DNA of 13,598 bases from Crenarchaeota archaeon SCGC AAA471-B05 (GTDB lineage Archaea > Thermoproteota > Thermoprotei > Gearchaeales > Gearchaeaceae), in assembly GCA_000380705.1 (NCBI GenBank), contig AQYM01000020.1, positions 1 through 13,598 on the forward strand. Reading direction: 5' to 3'. The position numbers and the translations under genes are program-made. Of the stretch, positions 1 to 8,500 are shown piece after piece (positions within the stretch are counted from its first letter, which is position 1; every line of letters starts with the position of its first letter). The notes beneath the pieces are model-generated. The model saw only the letters and a program-made list of their open reading frames with translations, did not search any database and was not told where the DNA came from.

Positions 1-223
1 GGCCATAAAACTTTCAGAATCTCATAAAGAGAATTGAAAGATTATTTTCAGAACTTGCAATTCTAGTTAATTTAATAGAATCTCATAAAGAGAATTGAAA
101 GTAATTCATACCAAAATGCTTTCGGAGATATAATTAATGGAATCTCATAAAGAGAATTGAAAGTCTTCTTCTGGCTCGGGATGGTATAGTAAGTAATAAC
201 GAATCTCATAAAGAGAATTAAAG
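1..223 (+). CRISPR. CRISPR array, leader-distal end (4 repeats, 3 complete spacers)
   Basis: Repeat copies lie at 17-40, 78-101, 140-163 and 201-223. The first three are identical 24-mers beginning GAATCTCATAAAG and ending ATTGAAAG. The fourth has lost one G in its last ten bases (GAATTAAAG) and is 23 nt. Spacers are 37, 38 and 37 nt (41-77, 102-139, 164-200). Bases 1-16 are the end of another spacer, so the array continues to the left. The ATTGAAAG end is the usual 8-nt crRNA 5' handle, which sets transcription left to right. The degenerate last repeat marks the leader-distal end, so the leader lies outside the window. The bases after 223 show no further repeat. Confidence 0.95.
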
Positions 224-371
224 CTATTCTTTCTTGTTCAATAACTTCGTTTTCTTTCAAAATTTTATCAGGTTTAACATTTTTATTTTGTTTGAAGGGA
301 TAAAATAGATATAAATGTGTTTGTTTATGAAGAAGTTGCGTGTCAACATTTAGCTTATATTTTATAATATT

Positions 372-724
372 ATGAAGGCTAATTTATAGTAGTTACCACA
401 CCTAAAATTCCAGGCTATAGGATTATCAAAGTTCTTAGTGTTGTAAGCGGAATTACAGCTAGAACAAGGGGTTTAGGAGGGAAATTTCTGGCTGGCTTAC
501 AATCGATGGTAGGTGGGGAAATTTCTGCTTTTACTAAAGAAATGTTAAAGGCTAGGGATGAAGCGCTGAAAAGAGCAATTGAACAAGCTAAATACTTGGG
601 TGCCAATGCAATAATAGGTTTGGATTTCGAAACAACTGAAATTTTTCAAAGCGTAGTTATGGTATCAGCAACGGGTACTGCAGTAATAATAGAAAAATTA
701 AAAACATCAGCAGTAGTAATATAA
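372..724 (+). pseudogene. YbjQ/DUF74 family protein, frameshifted near the start
   Basis: The protein matches the small YbjQ/UPF0145 (DUF74, putative metal-binding) family, which forms oligomers of about 105-110 residues and has no settled function. From 386 the frame reads IVVTTPKIPGYR, then VLSVVSG, AGLQSMVGGEIS and GANAIIG, and ends with GTAVIIEK, all in family order. No ATG, GTG or TTG begins this frame: an in-frame TAA sits at 380-382. An ATG at 372 in another frame gives MKANL and then stops (TAG, 387-389). Adding one A near 386 joins the two into MKANLIVVTTPK, the expected N-terminus. I infer a one-base deletion. Alternatives are initiation at ATA 386, or an N-terminally truncated 72-residue product from ATG 506, which would lack the first strands of the fold. 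The last codons are partly duplicated downstream. Confidence 0.75.
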
Positions 725-758
725 ACATGTCGGAGTACTGCAGTAATAATAGAAAAAT
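675..758 (+). repeat. Direct repeat duplicating the 3' end of the YbjQ gene
   Basis: A 24-bp segment (GTACTGCAGTAATAATAG followed by AAAAAT) occurs at 675-698 and again at 735-758, exactly 60 bp apart. The second copy lies just after the stop at 722-724. In the same reading frame it would encode STAVIIEK followed by a stop, which mirrors the GTAVIIEK of the gene. This suggests a 60-bp tandem duplication, after which the extra residues KTSAVVI became the current C-terminus. Confidence 0.85.
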
Positions 759-784
759 AAAACTTTTAATTTCTTAAGTATAAG

Positions 785-921
785 CTTTCAATTTGTAAAA
801 TTAGTGAGTCAAAAAACATCATTAGATCACGTACTGAGTATAATACTTTCAATTTGTAAAATTAGTGAGAGATGATATAAACATGGAAAGTTTTTTGCTT
901 TCAATTTGTAAATTTAGATTG
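785..921 (-). CRISPR. Small, decaying CRISPR array with a second repeat type
   Basis: Two identical 24-bp copies lie at 785-808 and 846-869, separated by a 37-nt spacer (809-845). Read on the minus strand they begin CTCACTAATTTTAC and end CAAATTGAAAG, so they carry the same ATTGAAAG handle as the array at 1-223 but a different 5' half. A third, degenerate copy at 898-921 keeps the handle side (first 15 plus-strand bases) and diverges in the rest. Its spacer (870-897) is only 28 nt. Handle orientation implies minus-strand transcription. No obvious leader is seen: the degenerate copy is on the upstream side, close to the end of the membrane-protein gene. I read this as a remnant of a larger array. 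Confidence 0.85.
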
Positions 922-935
922 ATAATTAATCTAAA
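913..935 (-). terminator. Hairpin downstream of the membrane-protein gene
   Basis: A perfect 8-bp inverted repeat (TTTAGATT at 913-920, AATCTAAA at 928-935, 7-nt loop) sits 32 bp past the stop of the minus-strand gene at 968. It overlaps the diverged end of the third repeat copy of the small CRISPR remnant. It could end transcription of that gene, but archaeal termination depends mainly on U-rich tracts and the T-richness on the minus strand here is modest. Confidence 0.35.
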
Positions 936-967
936 AAAGTTAGTTTATTAATTATTTAATTAAAATT

Positions 968-1318
968 TTAACGTTCAAAATATTTAGCTAAATCATATAT
1001 AATTATAGGTTTCCAATAAACTTTTGATAAAGATTTAACAATTCCAATAATCCAAATAATTATTATCACAGCAATAAATAATAGATTTAATATATTTGTT
1101 ATTTGTTTCCCGATAAAGGGAATTAAGCCAATAATTAATTCAACTATCGATAAAAAAACCCATCCTAATAATATTAAAATAAAAAAGGCTAAGGATAAAT
1201 AAGCCCAATGTTTAACATATTTTAAATTTGGTTTTAAAACCAAGGCTAATATAGCACCAATTATTGAAGCAACCCAAGCAATAAATCCCCAAATCTTTTC
1301 TTCTTCACTTATTTCCAT
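968..1318 (-). CDS. Small multi-pass membrane protein, DUF4870/Tic20-like
   Basis: This is a 116-residue, strongly hydrophobic protein. A short acidic N-terminus (MEISEEEKIWGFIAW) leads into a first membrane segment at about residues 9-28. The motif KYVKHWAYLSLAFF starts the second segment (about 38-68), and a third spans about 73-93, followed by a charged tail (KYWKP-like, ending DLAKYFER). A charged start, a conserved His before helix 2 and three to four helices resemble the DUF4870/Tic20-like group of unknown function, but I base this on pattern only. The ATG at 1318 is supported by a TATA element about 25 nt upstream, which gives a leaderless transcript. It reads away from the cmr operon. 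No link to CRISPR function is visible. Confidence 0.75.
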   Translation of the reverse strand: MEISEEEKIWGFIAWVASIIGAILALVLKPNLKYVKHWAYLSLAFFILILLGWVFLSIVELIIGLIPFIGKQITNILNLLFIAVIIIIWIIGIVKSLSKVYWKPIIIYDLAKYFER

Positions 1319-1337
1319 ACTATATAATAAAAAAATT

Positions 1338-1349
1338 TTTTATAATATA
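1338..1349 (-). promoter_or_regulatory. TATA box of the membrane-protein gene
   Basis: On the minus strand the sequence TATATTATAAAA is centred about 25 nt before the ATG at 1318, preceded by a purine-rich stretch that could serve as BRE. This spacing puts the transcript start at or next to the start codon, as in leaderless archaeal mRNAs. Confidence 0.55.
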
Positions 1350-1720
1350 CTTTACTCAGTTTTATTAAACTTTTGCTTCCCTATATGGCTGGTTTTTCAT
1401 TTCTAATTTTAATTCTTAGCTTTAAATCGAGGGTTTACATTTCTAAAGTCTCTGATTCAGTGTTGCATATCTCACATTGGGAGCTTTCAAAAGCTCAAGA
1501 GAATCTTAAAAATTTCAAATTTTAATGTCTTTTAAATATTTAGAAGACTAAGCGAAATTTATAATAATTTTTCTCAAAATTCTGAGAAACTTAAAGAAAA
1601 GTATCGAAATTCTTAATATTAACAAGATAAGCTTTTGAATTAGAGTTAAAAATAAATGTTTTAAGGGTTTCTGAGCTATGTTGAGAAATATTTAGTATTT
1701 GTTTTAATTCAAGAAATACA

Positions 1721-1755
1721 AAAAAATTTTTAAGTATATAAAAAATATATAACGT
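1721..1755 (+). promoter_or_regulatory. Promoter of the cmr operon
   Basis: A run of A residues followed by TTTTTAAGTATATAAAA (about 1727-1743) precedes the cmr4 ATG at 1756. Taking TTTTTAAG, centred near 1731, as the TATA element gives about 25 nt to the ATG and a leaderless cmr4 message. Taking the overlapping TATATAAA instead would put initiation inside the gene, so the first reading is preferred. No Shine-Dalgarno sequence precedes this ATG, whereas some internal operon genes do have one. Confidence 0.55.
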
Positions 1756-2709
1756 ATGATTGGTAAATATTCTGCATATGATATTTTCTTAATTAAGACA
1801 AAAACAAATTTGCATGTAGGAACTGGAAAGGGAGGAGAAATCGTAGATTTGCCTATACAAAGAGATAGTTACGGCTTTCCTACAATTTATTCTTCAAGCT
1901 TGAAAGGAGCCATTAAAAGTTACATTCATTTTAAAGATGGTAATAAAATTGCTGAGCTATTATTTGGATCAGATGAAAGCGGCGAATTTGCTTCAACTGT
2001 TGCATTAACTGATGCCTATTTGTTAGCTTTTCCTGCGAGAAGCCTTAAAGGTGTTTATTGTTATCTCACTAGTCCTCTGTTGTTGAGAAGATTTAAAGAA
2101 TATGCAGATATGGTAAAATATAAGTTAGATGAGAAAATTGAAAACTTAATAAAAGAAGGAAAAACTAACGTATGCGATCAAATTGATGCTATTTCAATAG
2201 AAAGTGACAACAAGAAAATAGTTGTAATAAATGAAGAGTTGATTCTAGAAAACTTAAATAAAAATGATAAAGTTGGTGAGTTAAAAAAAGCTTTGGACTT
2301 AGACAAGGAGTTGATCATAATAGAAGATGATGATGCATTACAACAAGCCGAAAGATCCTTAATAAGATTAACTAGAGTTAAATTAAATAGGAGTTCTAAA
2401 ACCGTAGAAAGCGGTCGCTCTCCTTGGACAGAAGAGTATGCTCCTCCAAAAACCATTTTCTTTACAACGGTATTTTATTCAAAACCTCCTGCTTCCTTAT
2501 TAGCTAAATATAAAGAAAATGAAAAAATTTTTGAGAAATTTAAAATTAAAAATATTGAAGAGATAAACGAAATTAAAATAAGAGAGTATTTGAGTGAGAA
2601 TTTAAGATTTCTAATAATTGGAGGTCATGAAACGATAGGTAGCGGAATTGTTGAATTTAAATCACTGACTAAAAAAGTTGAACAAACTGAAGAAAAAAAG
2701 TATACCTGA
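1756..2709 (+). CDS. cmr4: Type III-B CRISPR effector backbone subunit Cmr4 (Cas7 group)
   Basis: Cmr4 forms the helical backbone of the Cmr complex on the crRNA and cuts the bound target RNA at 6-nt intervals. The 317-residue product carries the family signatures in order: LHVGTG (19-24), DLPIQRD (31-37), the glycine loop SSSLKGAIKSY (46-56), LFGSDE (69-74), LTDAYLLAFPARSLKGV (84-100), TSPLLLRRF (105-113) and GGHETIGSGIVEF near the C-terminus (289-301). D31 aligns with the Asp known to be essential for target-RNA cleavage in characterised Cmr4 proteins, so the subunit should be active. Length is slightly above the usual 290-300. It is the first gene of the operon, with its own TATA element and no leader. 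cmr5 starts 6 nt after its stop. Confidence 0.95.
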   Translation: MIGKYSAYDIFLIKTKTNLHVGTGKGGEIVDLPIQRDSYGFPTIYSSSLKGAIKSYIHFKDGNKIAELLFGSDESGEFASTVALTDAYLLAFPARSLKGVYCYLTSPLLLRRFKEYADMVKYKLDEKIENLIKEGKTNVCDQIDAISIESDNKKIVVINEELILENLNKNDKVGELKKALDLDKELIIIEDDDALQQAERSLIRLTRVKLNRSSKTVESGRSPWTEEYAPPKTIFFTTVFYSKPPASLLAKYKENEKIFEKFKIKNIEEINEIKIREYLSENLRFLIIGGHETIGSGIVEFKSLTKKVEQTEEKKYT

Positions 2710-2715
2710 TTAAAG

Positions 2716-3219
2716 ATGACGGAGGAAATTTATTCTCTTGTAAAGAAATCAATTGAATTATTTGATAGGATTTATACATCCATCCGTAAGCCTCAAGAGG
2801 ACGAAAAAAAAGTTTCCAATTTAGAATCATCATTAAGAGCTAGAAGTAGAGAGATGCCTTCATTAATTCAAGAAATAGGATTGATAGGAGCGTTGAGTTA
2901 TTGTTTTTCTAAAGGAAACGAATATTATGCTGAAATTATAAAAATAATAGAGGATAAAAGCAATAAAGATAAAATTAAAGAATATGCAGAAAAAACAAAT
3001 GCTGGATATTCAATATATCTTTACATTTTATTAAAGGCTATAAATCATACCAAAATTTTACAAGTAGAAGTTGATAAACCTTATGAGGCAATAAAACAGC
3101 TAAGTCAAAATTTAAATAAAACAAGAATTATTGAAAGAATGATTATGCCTTATCTGTTGCAAATTAAAAGATTATGCGAAGGAACTTTGAGGAAAGGGGT
3201 TGAATATGAATCACGATAA
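2716..3219 (+). CDS. cmr5: Type III-B CRISPR small subunit Cmr5 (Cas11 group)
   Basis: Cmr5 is the small, all-helical subunit that lines the belly of the Cmr complex alongside the Cmr4 backbone and contacts the guide-target duplex. The 167-residue product has the diagnostic patch SLRARSREMPSLIQEIGLIG (39-58), followed by ALSYCFSKG and an alpha-helical remainder ending in a helix with YLLQIKRLCEG. A basic and acidic insertion (PQEDEKKVSN, about 26-35) precedes the conserved patch. It starts 6 nt after cmr4, and its last 14 bases overlap the beginning of cmr1, which implies translational coupling. No nuclease motif is expected or seen. Confidence 0.92.
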   Translation: MTEEIYSLVKKSIELFDRIYTSIRKPQEDEKKVSNLESSLRARSREMPSLIQEIGLIGALSYCFSKGNEYYAEIIKIIEDKSNKDKIKEYAEKTNAGYSIYLYILLKAINHTKILQVEVDKPYEAIKQLSQNLNKTRIIERMIMPYLLQIKRLCEGTLRKGVEYESR

Positions 3220-4645
3220 TGCTTGGGCTTTAATTCAAGAGGATATTAAGAATAAAAATTTGATATTTTCAGTAAAGGTAACAAATTCTTCATACTTAAG
3301 AATTGGAGGATATAATGCTAGACCTTATTCATTAAAATTGGGAATAGGTGAAAGATTACGCCCATCAAAAATTAAAGGAATATTAAAATGGTGGCTAAGA
3401 GTTGTAATCCTGGGTCAAAGAAACAATCTTCCAAGCTATAAAGAAGCAGAAGATATTATTAATAGGTATTATAGGTATTTAAGTTCCGATAGAAACGAAT
3501 ACGGTCAATCTAAATTTTTGTTGAATATAAAATACGAAAAAATAGATAATGAGAAAGTTGATAATTTTAGGAATGAAATATTCAGAATGATAGATGATGA
3601 GAAGTATACCACCAAATTAAAAGAACTAGAATCTGATGAGAAGTATGCCAAATTAAAAGAACTAGAATCCATACCAAGAATAAAACTGATATTAATGAAA
3701 AGAAAAGATGAAAAAGAATACAAAAAAGAAGAATTATCATTATATCCCCCTTATACCGTTAATGTAATAATATCATTTTATACTAAAACTAAGATAAAAA
3801 CTTCTGAAGAAATAGAAATGTTAAAAACACTATTTGGTACGCTTATACTTATGCTAATTTTTCAAGGTTTATCTGCATTTTCTTCAAGAGGATTTGCTGG
3901 ATGTAAATTATTAGAGATATATATTAATTCTGAATTTCAGAATTATTTAAACAAGATTTATAACATTATTAATGAAAAAATAATCAATGCAGACAAAAAA
4001 GAAAAATTAGAAGAAGGTATTAAAGACTTAATAAATAACATTATTAATGAAAAAAAAGAAAAATTAGAAGAAGGTATTAACAAATCAAGTAGGATGCCTG
4101 AGGTTCCAACTCTAGATGCTTCTTCTAATTATTTTGTCTTTAAAGTGTTTGAAGTTAAACCAGGTCATTCTCCCGAAAAGATACTAAAGATAATAAATGA
4201 AAGTGTACTCAAATCTACTTGGAAAAATTTTGACAAAAGAGGTAAACCCGACAAATATTATCATACATGGATCCTAGGTCTTCCAAGATCTCAGCGAAAA
4301 ACAGGTTACATAGTATTTGAAAAAGTAGTTGAAAATAATAAGGAAATTGAAAAAAAAGGTTTTAGAAGAAAATCTGCTATTGGAATTAATATTTTTGAGA
4401 CTAAAAATAAGAAATTTGTTATACTTCATGGTTTTAAATCAAACGATTGGCCTGTTTGTAAAAAGACTCAAGACAAAAAATTATTCATCTTAAAGCACTT
4501 CTCGAAAAAAGGAGGAGAAGAAGAAATTACTAAAATTATGAATATCACCGATAATAGGAAAGATGTGGCTAATGCGAATGCTGTAGAGGAAGCCTTTAAT
4601 CAAGCTTTAGATTATCTAGAAAGATACCTCAAATCACAATTATGA
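3206..4645 (+). CDS. cmr1: Type III-B CRISPR RAMP protein Cmr1
   Basis: Cmr1 contains two Cas7-like RAMP domains and caps the 3' end of the crRNA in the Cmr complex. The N-terminal domain shows YLRIGGYNARPYS and RLRPSKIKGILKWWLR (about 50-65), the typical Cmr1 opening. The C-terminal part has TWILGLPRSQRKTGY (LGLP at 357-360) and FRRKSAIGINIF. ATG 3206 is preferred over TTG 3200 because GAGGAAAGGGG lies just upstream, with the G run 5-6 nt from the ATG. With TTG 3200 the protein would gain two residues. The start overlaps cmr5, and the stop shares ATGA with cmr6. Two in-frame tandem duplications in charged linker regions (3596-3670, 3962-4080) make this 479-residue form unusually repetitive. 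They lie between the conserved blocks, so function is probably kept. Confidence 0.92.
   Translation: MNHDNAWALIQEDIKNKNLIFSVKVTNSSYLRIGGYNARPYSLKLGIGERLRPSKIKGILKWWLRVVILGQRNNLPSYKEAEDIINRYYRYLSSDRNEYGQSKFLLNIKYEKIDNEKVDNFRNEIFRMIDDEKYTTKLKELESDEKYAKLKELESIPRIKLILMKRKDEKEYKKEELSLYPPYTVNVIISFYTKTKIKTSEEIEMLKTLFGTLILMLIFQGLSAFSSRGFAGCKLLEIYINSEFQNYLNKIYNIINEKIINADKKEKLEEGIKDLINNIINEKKEKLEEGINKSSRMPEVPTLDASSNYFVFKVFEVKPGHSPEKILKIINESVLKSTWKNFDKRGKPDKYYHTWILGLPRSQRKTGYIVFEKVVENNKEIEKKGFRRKSAIGINIFETKNKKFVILHGFKSNDWPVCKKTQDKKLFILKHFSKKGGEEEITKIMNITDNRKDVANANAVEEAFNQALDYLERYLKSQL
3596..3670 (+). repeat. In-frame tandem duplication inside cmr1 (13 and 12 codons)
   Basis: Copy 1 (3596-3634) encodes DEKYTTKLKELES and copy 2 (3635-3670) encodes DEKYAKLKELES. 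At the DNA level they differ by one 3-bp deletion and very few substitutions, so the event is recent. The frame is preserved and the segment is a charged, probably helical linker. Confidence 0.9.
3962..4080 (+). repeat. Second in-frame duplication inside cmr1 (75-bp offset)
   Basis: AACATTATTAATGAAAAAA starts at 3962 and again at 4037. Both copies run on into AAAGAAAAATTAGAAGAAGG and TATTAA. The proximal copy is 18 bp (6 codons) longer. The encoded copies are NIINEKIINADKKEKLEEGI and NIINEKKEKLEEGI. The offset of 75 bp keeps the frame. Confidence 0.9.
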
Positions 4646-5580
4646 GGGGGATGAAAGAGATGCATAAAATGAGAATCGAAAATTACTTATTTAATCAAAA
4701 GTACAGTTTTGAAGAAAACGATCTTACAAATCTTTTGTCTCTCACAGTTATTCATGGTTCTTATATACTTGGAAAAAAATTATCGAAAAGTAATCAAAAA
4801 AGAAAAGAGAAAAGTTTTGAAGAGTATGAAAAAGAATTTCTCGAATTTTTGGTAAAGAATTCTTCTAATTATTTCAAATCTAAAAAGGAAGACATAAAAC
4901 AATATTTGCAAGACTTAAAAAAAGCGCTTGAAAATTATCTAGGTAATAGGGGCTTAATTAGAGAAATTAAGATGAAATTAACTTATAGAGGTGCTTTTGG
5001 AGTTAGTTCAACTTTCGGTCAAATTCCTTTCGAAGTAGGTCTTTACATTCATCCTTATTTTAACGTTCCTTATATTCCTGCTTCAAGTATAAAGGGAGCT
5101 ATCAGAAATGGCTACTATTACTATTTGATAAACTACGAGAATAAATCTGAGGAAGAAGCAGAAAATGAGTGTAATAAAATATTTGGTGATAATAATTTCG
5201 CAGGTTTAGTAGGCTTTACAGATGCATTTCCTGTTCAAGAAGGAGAAAACGGCTATATTCTGTATCCCGATATTATTAACCCACATTACAAAGACGTGAG
5301 AAATGAAATGGAAGTCAAACCGATACCAATAGTCTTCTTAACTGTTGCACCAGGCACCACTTTCAAATTTTTTATGTACATAATTAAAGAAAGAGTAAAG
5401 AAAGAAGGTGAAAAAAGAACTATTGAAATAGGCGAAGGAAAAGAGCTAGCAAGCAAACCTGTTCCAGATAAAGATAAGCTGGGCATATTAGATCTAGCGC
5501 TATTATATGGTTTATCGATGGGTATAGGAGCGAAAACTGCTTTAGGCTACTCACAATTCTTGGTGATAAAATATGAATAA
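4642..5580 (+). CDS. cmr6: Type III-B CRISPR RAMP protein Cmr6
   Basis: Cmr6 is a Cas7-like subunit that sits with Cmr1 at the head of the Cmr complex, near the crRNA 3' end. Signatures include YIHPYFNVPYIPASSIKGAI (glycine loop at 146-152), IFGDNN, LVGFTDAFP, PDIINPHY, KPIPIVFLTVAPGTTF and GIGAKTALGY (294-303) at the C-terminus. The start is uncertain. ATG 4642 overlaps the cmr1 stop (ATGA), but in-frame ATGs follow at 4651, 4660 and 4669. GAGGGGG at 4644-4650 is a good Shine-Dalgarno match positioned best for ATG 4660, so the real protein may be six residues shorter. Its 3' end overlaps cas10 by 8 nt. Length (about 306-312) is normal. Residues 50-110 are a highly charged helical region. Confidence 0.93.
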   Translation: MRGMKEMHKMRIENYLFNQKYSFEENDLTNLLSLTVIHGSYILGKKLSKSNQKRKEKSFEEYEKEFLEFLVKNSSNYFKSKKEDIKQYLQDLKKALENYLGNRGLIREIKMKLTYRGAFGVSSTFGQIPFEVGLYIHPYFNVPYIPASSIKGAIRNGYYYYLINYENKSEEEAENECNKIFGDNNFAGLVGFTDAFPVQEGENGYILYPDIINPHYKDVRNEMEVKPIPIVFLTVAPGTTFKFFMYIIKERVKKEGEKRTIEIGEGKELASKPVPDKDKLGILDLALLYGLSMGIGAKTALGYSQFLVIKYE

Positions 5581-8500
5581 AGAAGTTCTTTGGCTTTATA
5601 AAACAGCAGCCCTATTACATGATCCACCAGATAAGGCTTGGGTAATAACGGGTAAGATTTCGGTACCTGAAGTATTGAGAAAACGACATAACTCAATTGA
5701 GGCGCATGAAGATAGAGCATGGCAACTCGGTGAGAGAATTTTAAAAGGTAGTGTGCTTGAAAAAGTAATTTCAGATTATACGTCATATTTCTTCTCGAAA
5801 AAAATTAATCTAGCCGATCGTTTGGCCGCAGGCTTAGACAGACAATTATTATATTTAATTGTTTCAAAAGAAAAATTACATGAAGTTGTAAAATCGTGGA
5901 GATTTAAAAACATATTTAATCCTTCTATAGAAATTCAAGCTGAACTTGACAAATCAATACCTTCTGAGAATGATTTGAATGATTTTATAAATGATCTGAA
6001 CAAAATTTTAGAAGAAATCAAAAATCCTAAATATGCTTATTTTACTTTATATGCTCTTTATGAACTTGCATGGATAAATCACGAATTACCTATAAGCCCT
6101 TCAGATACTAGAATACCAACACATTCAGTTTTTGATCATATTTATGCAACAGCTACAGCAATAAATCTATTTATAGAATCGCAAAGTGAAAAACCTGAAG
6201 GTTTGGTAATTACGATCGATATACCTGGAGTTCAAGAATACATAGCAGCTTCAAGGAAGTTGAGAGATTTAAGAATATCAAGCTATCTAGTTTCACTAAT
6301 AGCATGGAAAACTGTTGAAGAATTTGTTAACTTATATGGACCTGATATTTTAATACTTCCTACAGCTAGATTTAATCCTTTCTTCTATACTTATCTTTTA
6401 GGAAATTTAAAAAAAGAAATTAAAGATACGAAAAAGTTTAAAGAGATCTTTAAATTAATGAAACTAAAAATAAATGTAAATGGCAAGCCATATGATATAG
6501 AAATTCTGAGTGAAGGATTGTTTCCAAAATTCAGCGTAATGCCTCCAACGATAACTTTTGTTCTTCCTCCTATACAATATTTGAAGAAAGATGAAGAATT
6601 TATTCAGTTAATGAAAGAACATGGAATTACTGTATTAAATAAAGAGGAATTAAAAGAGCTTATTAAGAGAATATTCGAAAAAATATGGTTAAAAATATAT
6701 GAATCAGTAAAAGAAAATGCGAATAAGATAACAAATGAAAAATATGAATTAATTAAAAATATAATAAATAACTTAGATAATTTAAAGATAAAATATGATT
6801 TTAGAAAAGCACCATTCGACTTAAGAATTGTAATTATAGATATTAAAGATGATATAATAAACAAAGGTATTTCTGATGATTCAAGAATATATGAAACAAT
6901 TTTTGATAGAATAAATATAGAGTTATCAAAATTTAAAGATTTAAAAGTTGATCCTTTCACTAAAATAAATCTAACAGAGTTAACCACAAGAATATATAAA
7001 GGTGAACGTGAATATGAAAATCTTCTTCATTCAAGAAGAGCCTTTGATTATTGCACTGTATGTGGAAAACTACCAGCAATATTGCATGTATCTTCTAGTT
7101 GGGAAGTTCTCATAGGTGATCTAAGAAAACCCTTGGATGAAAAGATGAGATCAATATTTGAACCATATTTCGCTGAAAATGAAAAGTTCTGTCCTTATTG
7201 TTTGATAAAAAGGATTATTACCATTCCTGTAGAAATAAATAGATCAAGAAGAATTATATTCGAAAGTATCTTAATTGAATTTTTTAATAACTTAGATTAC
7301 AAATTTGATATACATGTTCCTTCGTTGGCAGATATTTCAACGTACGAATTTAAAGAAAAAATTTTGGATGCAATACCTGATAATCTCCTCTTAAATGCTG
7401 TAAAGAAAATTGAGGATATAGTAGGAGAAGATATAAAGATGGAAGAGATTGAAAAAATTAAGCCGATTAGTTATGAATGGACATGGAAATATCCTGAAAA
7501 AGCTTTAAATAAGATCGATAAGAAAAATGTTGATAATAGAACAAAAGCAATTCTAGAAACTGTTTTCTTAAGAAAAGAGTCAGAGCTGATTTTCCTGAAA
7601 AATAATGAAAGAAAAAGGGAATGGGTAAACTTCGCGAGAGATTATAAAATTGATATCTCGCCCGGAATATATTATGTCCTAATTAGGAGCGATGCAGACA
7701 ACATGGGTAAAATAGTTTCAGGAGAAGCCTTTTTACCTTTAGAGCTGGACCTAAATCATGATGAAATAGAAAAAATTAGAAAAGATTGCTTAAAAGAATA
7801 TTTAAAAAGATCTTATAACTTACAAGATGTGATTAATGATAAGGAATTAGATGATAAACTTACCCAACTTATTAATAGCAGGAATATTAATTCAGTTATT
7901 AGTTTTTCATATCATTCTTCTGTAAGTAAATCTCTAATGTTAAACTCTTTAATAGATAACGCAATTGTTGAAGAATTTGATGGCTTTACAATATATGCAG
8001 GTGGAGATGATCTCCTTGTAATATCTCCTGTAGCTAAAGCTTTAAAAATAGTAAATCTTACAAGTAAAAACTTTCAAAATGGAAACTATAATGGATTTTA
8101 TCAAATTGGTACCAATTATTTTATTCCTGCTTTATTAACAGGAAGAAGTTATGTCTTATATATTGCTCATTATATGTATCCTATGTATGCAATAATAAAT
8201 AGTTCAAACAGATATTTGGATGAATTCTCTAAGGAAAGTAAATGGAGTATTTTAGGAAAAGGATATGAAAATAAATGTGGCAAGAGCGATTCCTTAACTA
8301 AGAATTCTTTGACCTTAGTATATTCTCCAAGAGGTTCAGAAACCTATGCTATATTACCATTATATAGAATTAATGAATTGAAAATGGAAGAGCGTATTAA
8401 TGAAGATAAATACGAAAATGTTTTAGATATTCTAAATGAAATTATCGAAGATTTATTAAATGAAAAATATTCTACTCGATTAATATATAGTTTAATTGAA

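Larger units (their letters stand above)
1319..1755. other. Gene-free gap with two short inverted repeats
   Basis: No open frame of useful length begins here on either strand. The gap separates the minus-strand membrane-protein gene from the cmr operon and holds their divergent promoters at its two ends. Two compact inverted repeats are present: GAGCTTT-CA-AAAGCTC at 1481-1496 and TTTCTCA-6 nt-TGAGAAA at 1570-1589. Their function is unknown. Short coding-like stretches on the minus strand (for example SSQCEICNTESETLEM at about 1425-1475) might be remnants of a decayed gene but are too weak to call. Confidence 0.6.

Noticed and set aside
72..260. 62-residue minus-strand open frame across the left CRISPR array
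   Set aside because: It is made largely of CRISPR repeat units, visible as recurring ILFMRF segments, so it is a by-product of the array and not a gene.
719..885. 11-bp match ATATAAACATG at 719-729 and 875-885
   Set aside because: It is short and AT-rich, so chance is a sufficient explanation. It has no flanking similarity beyond one or two bases.
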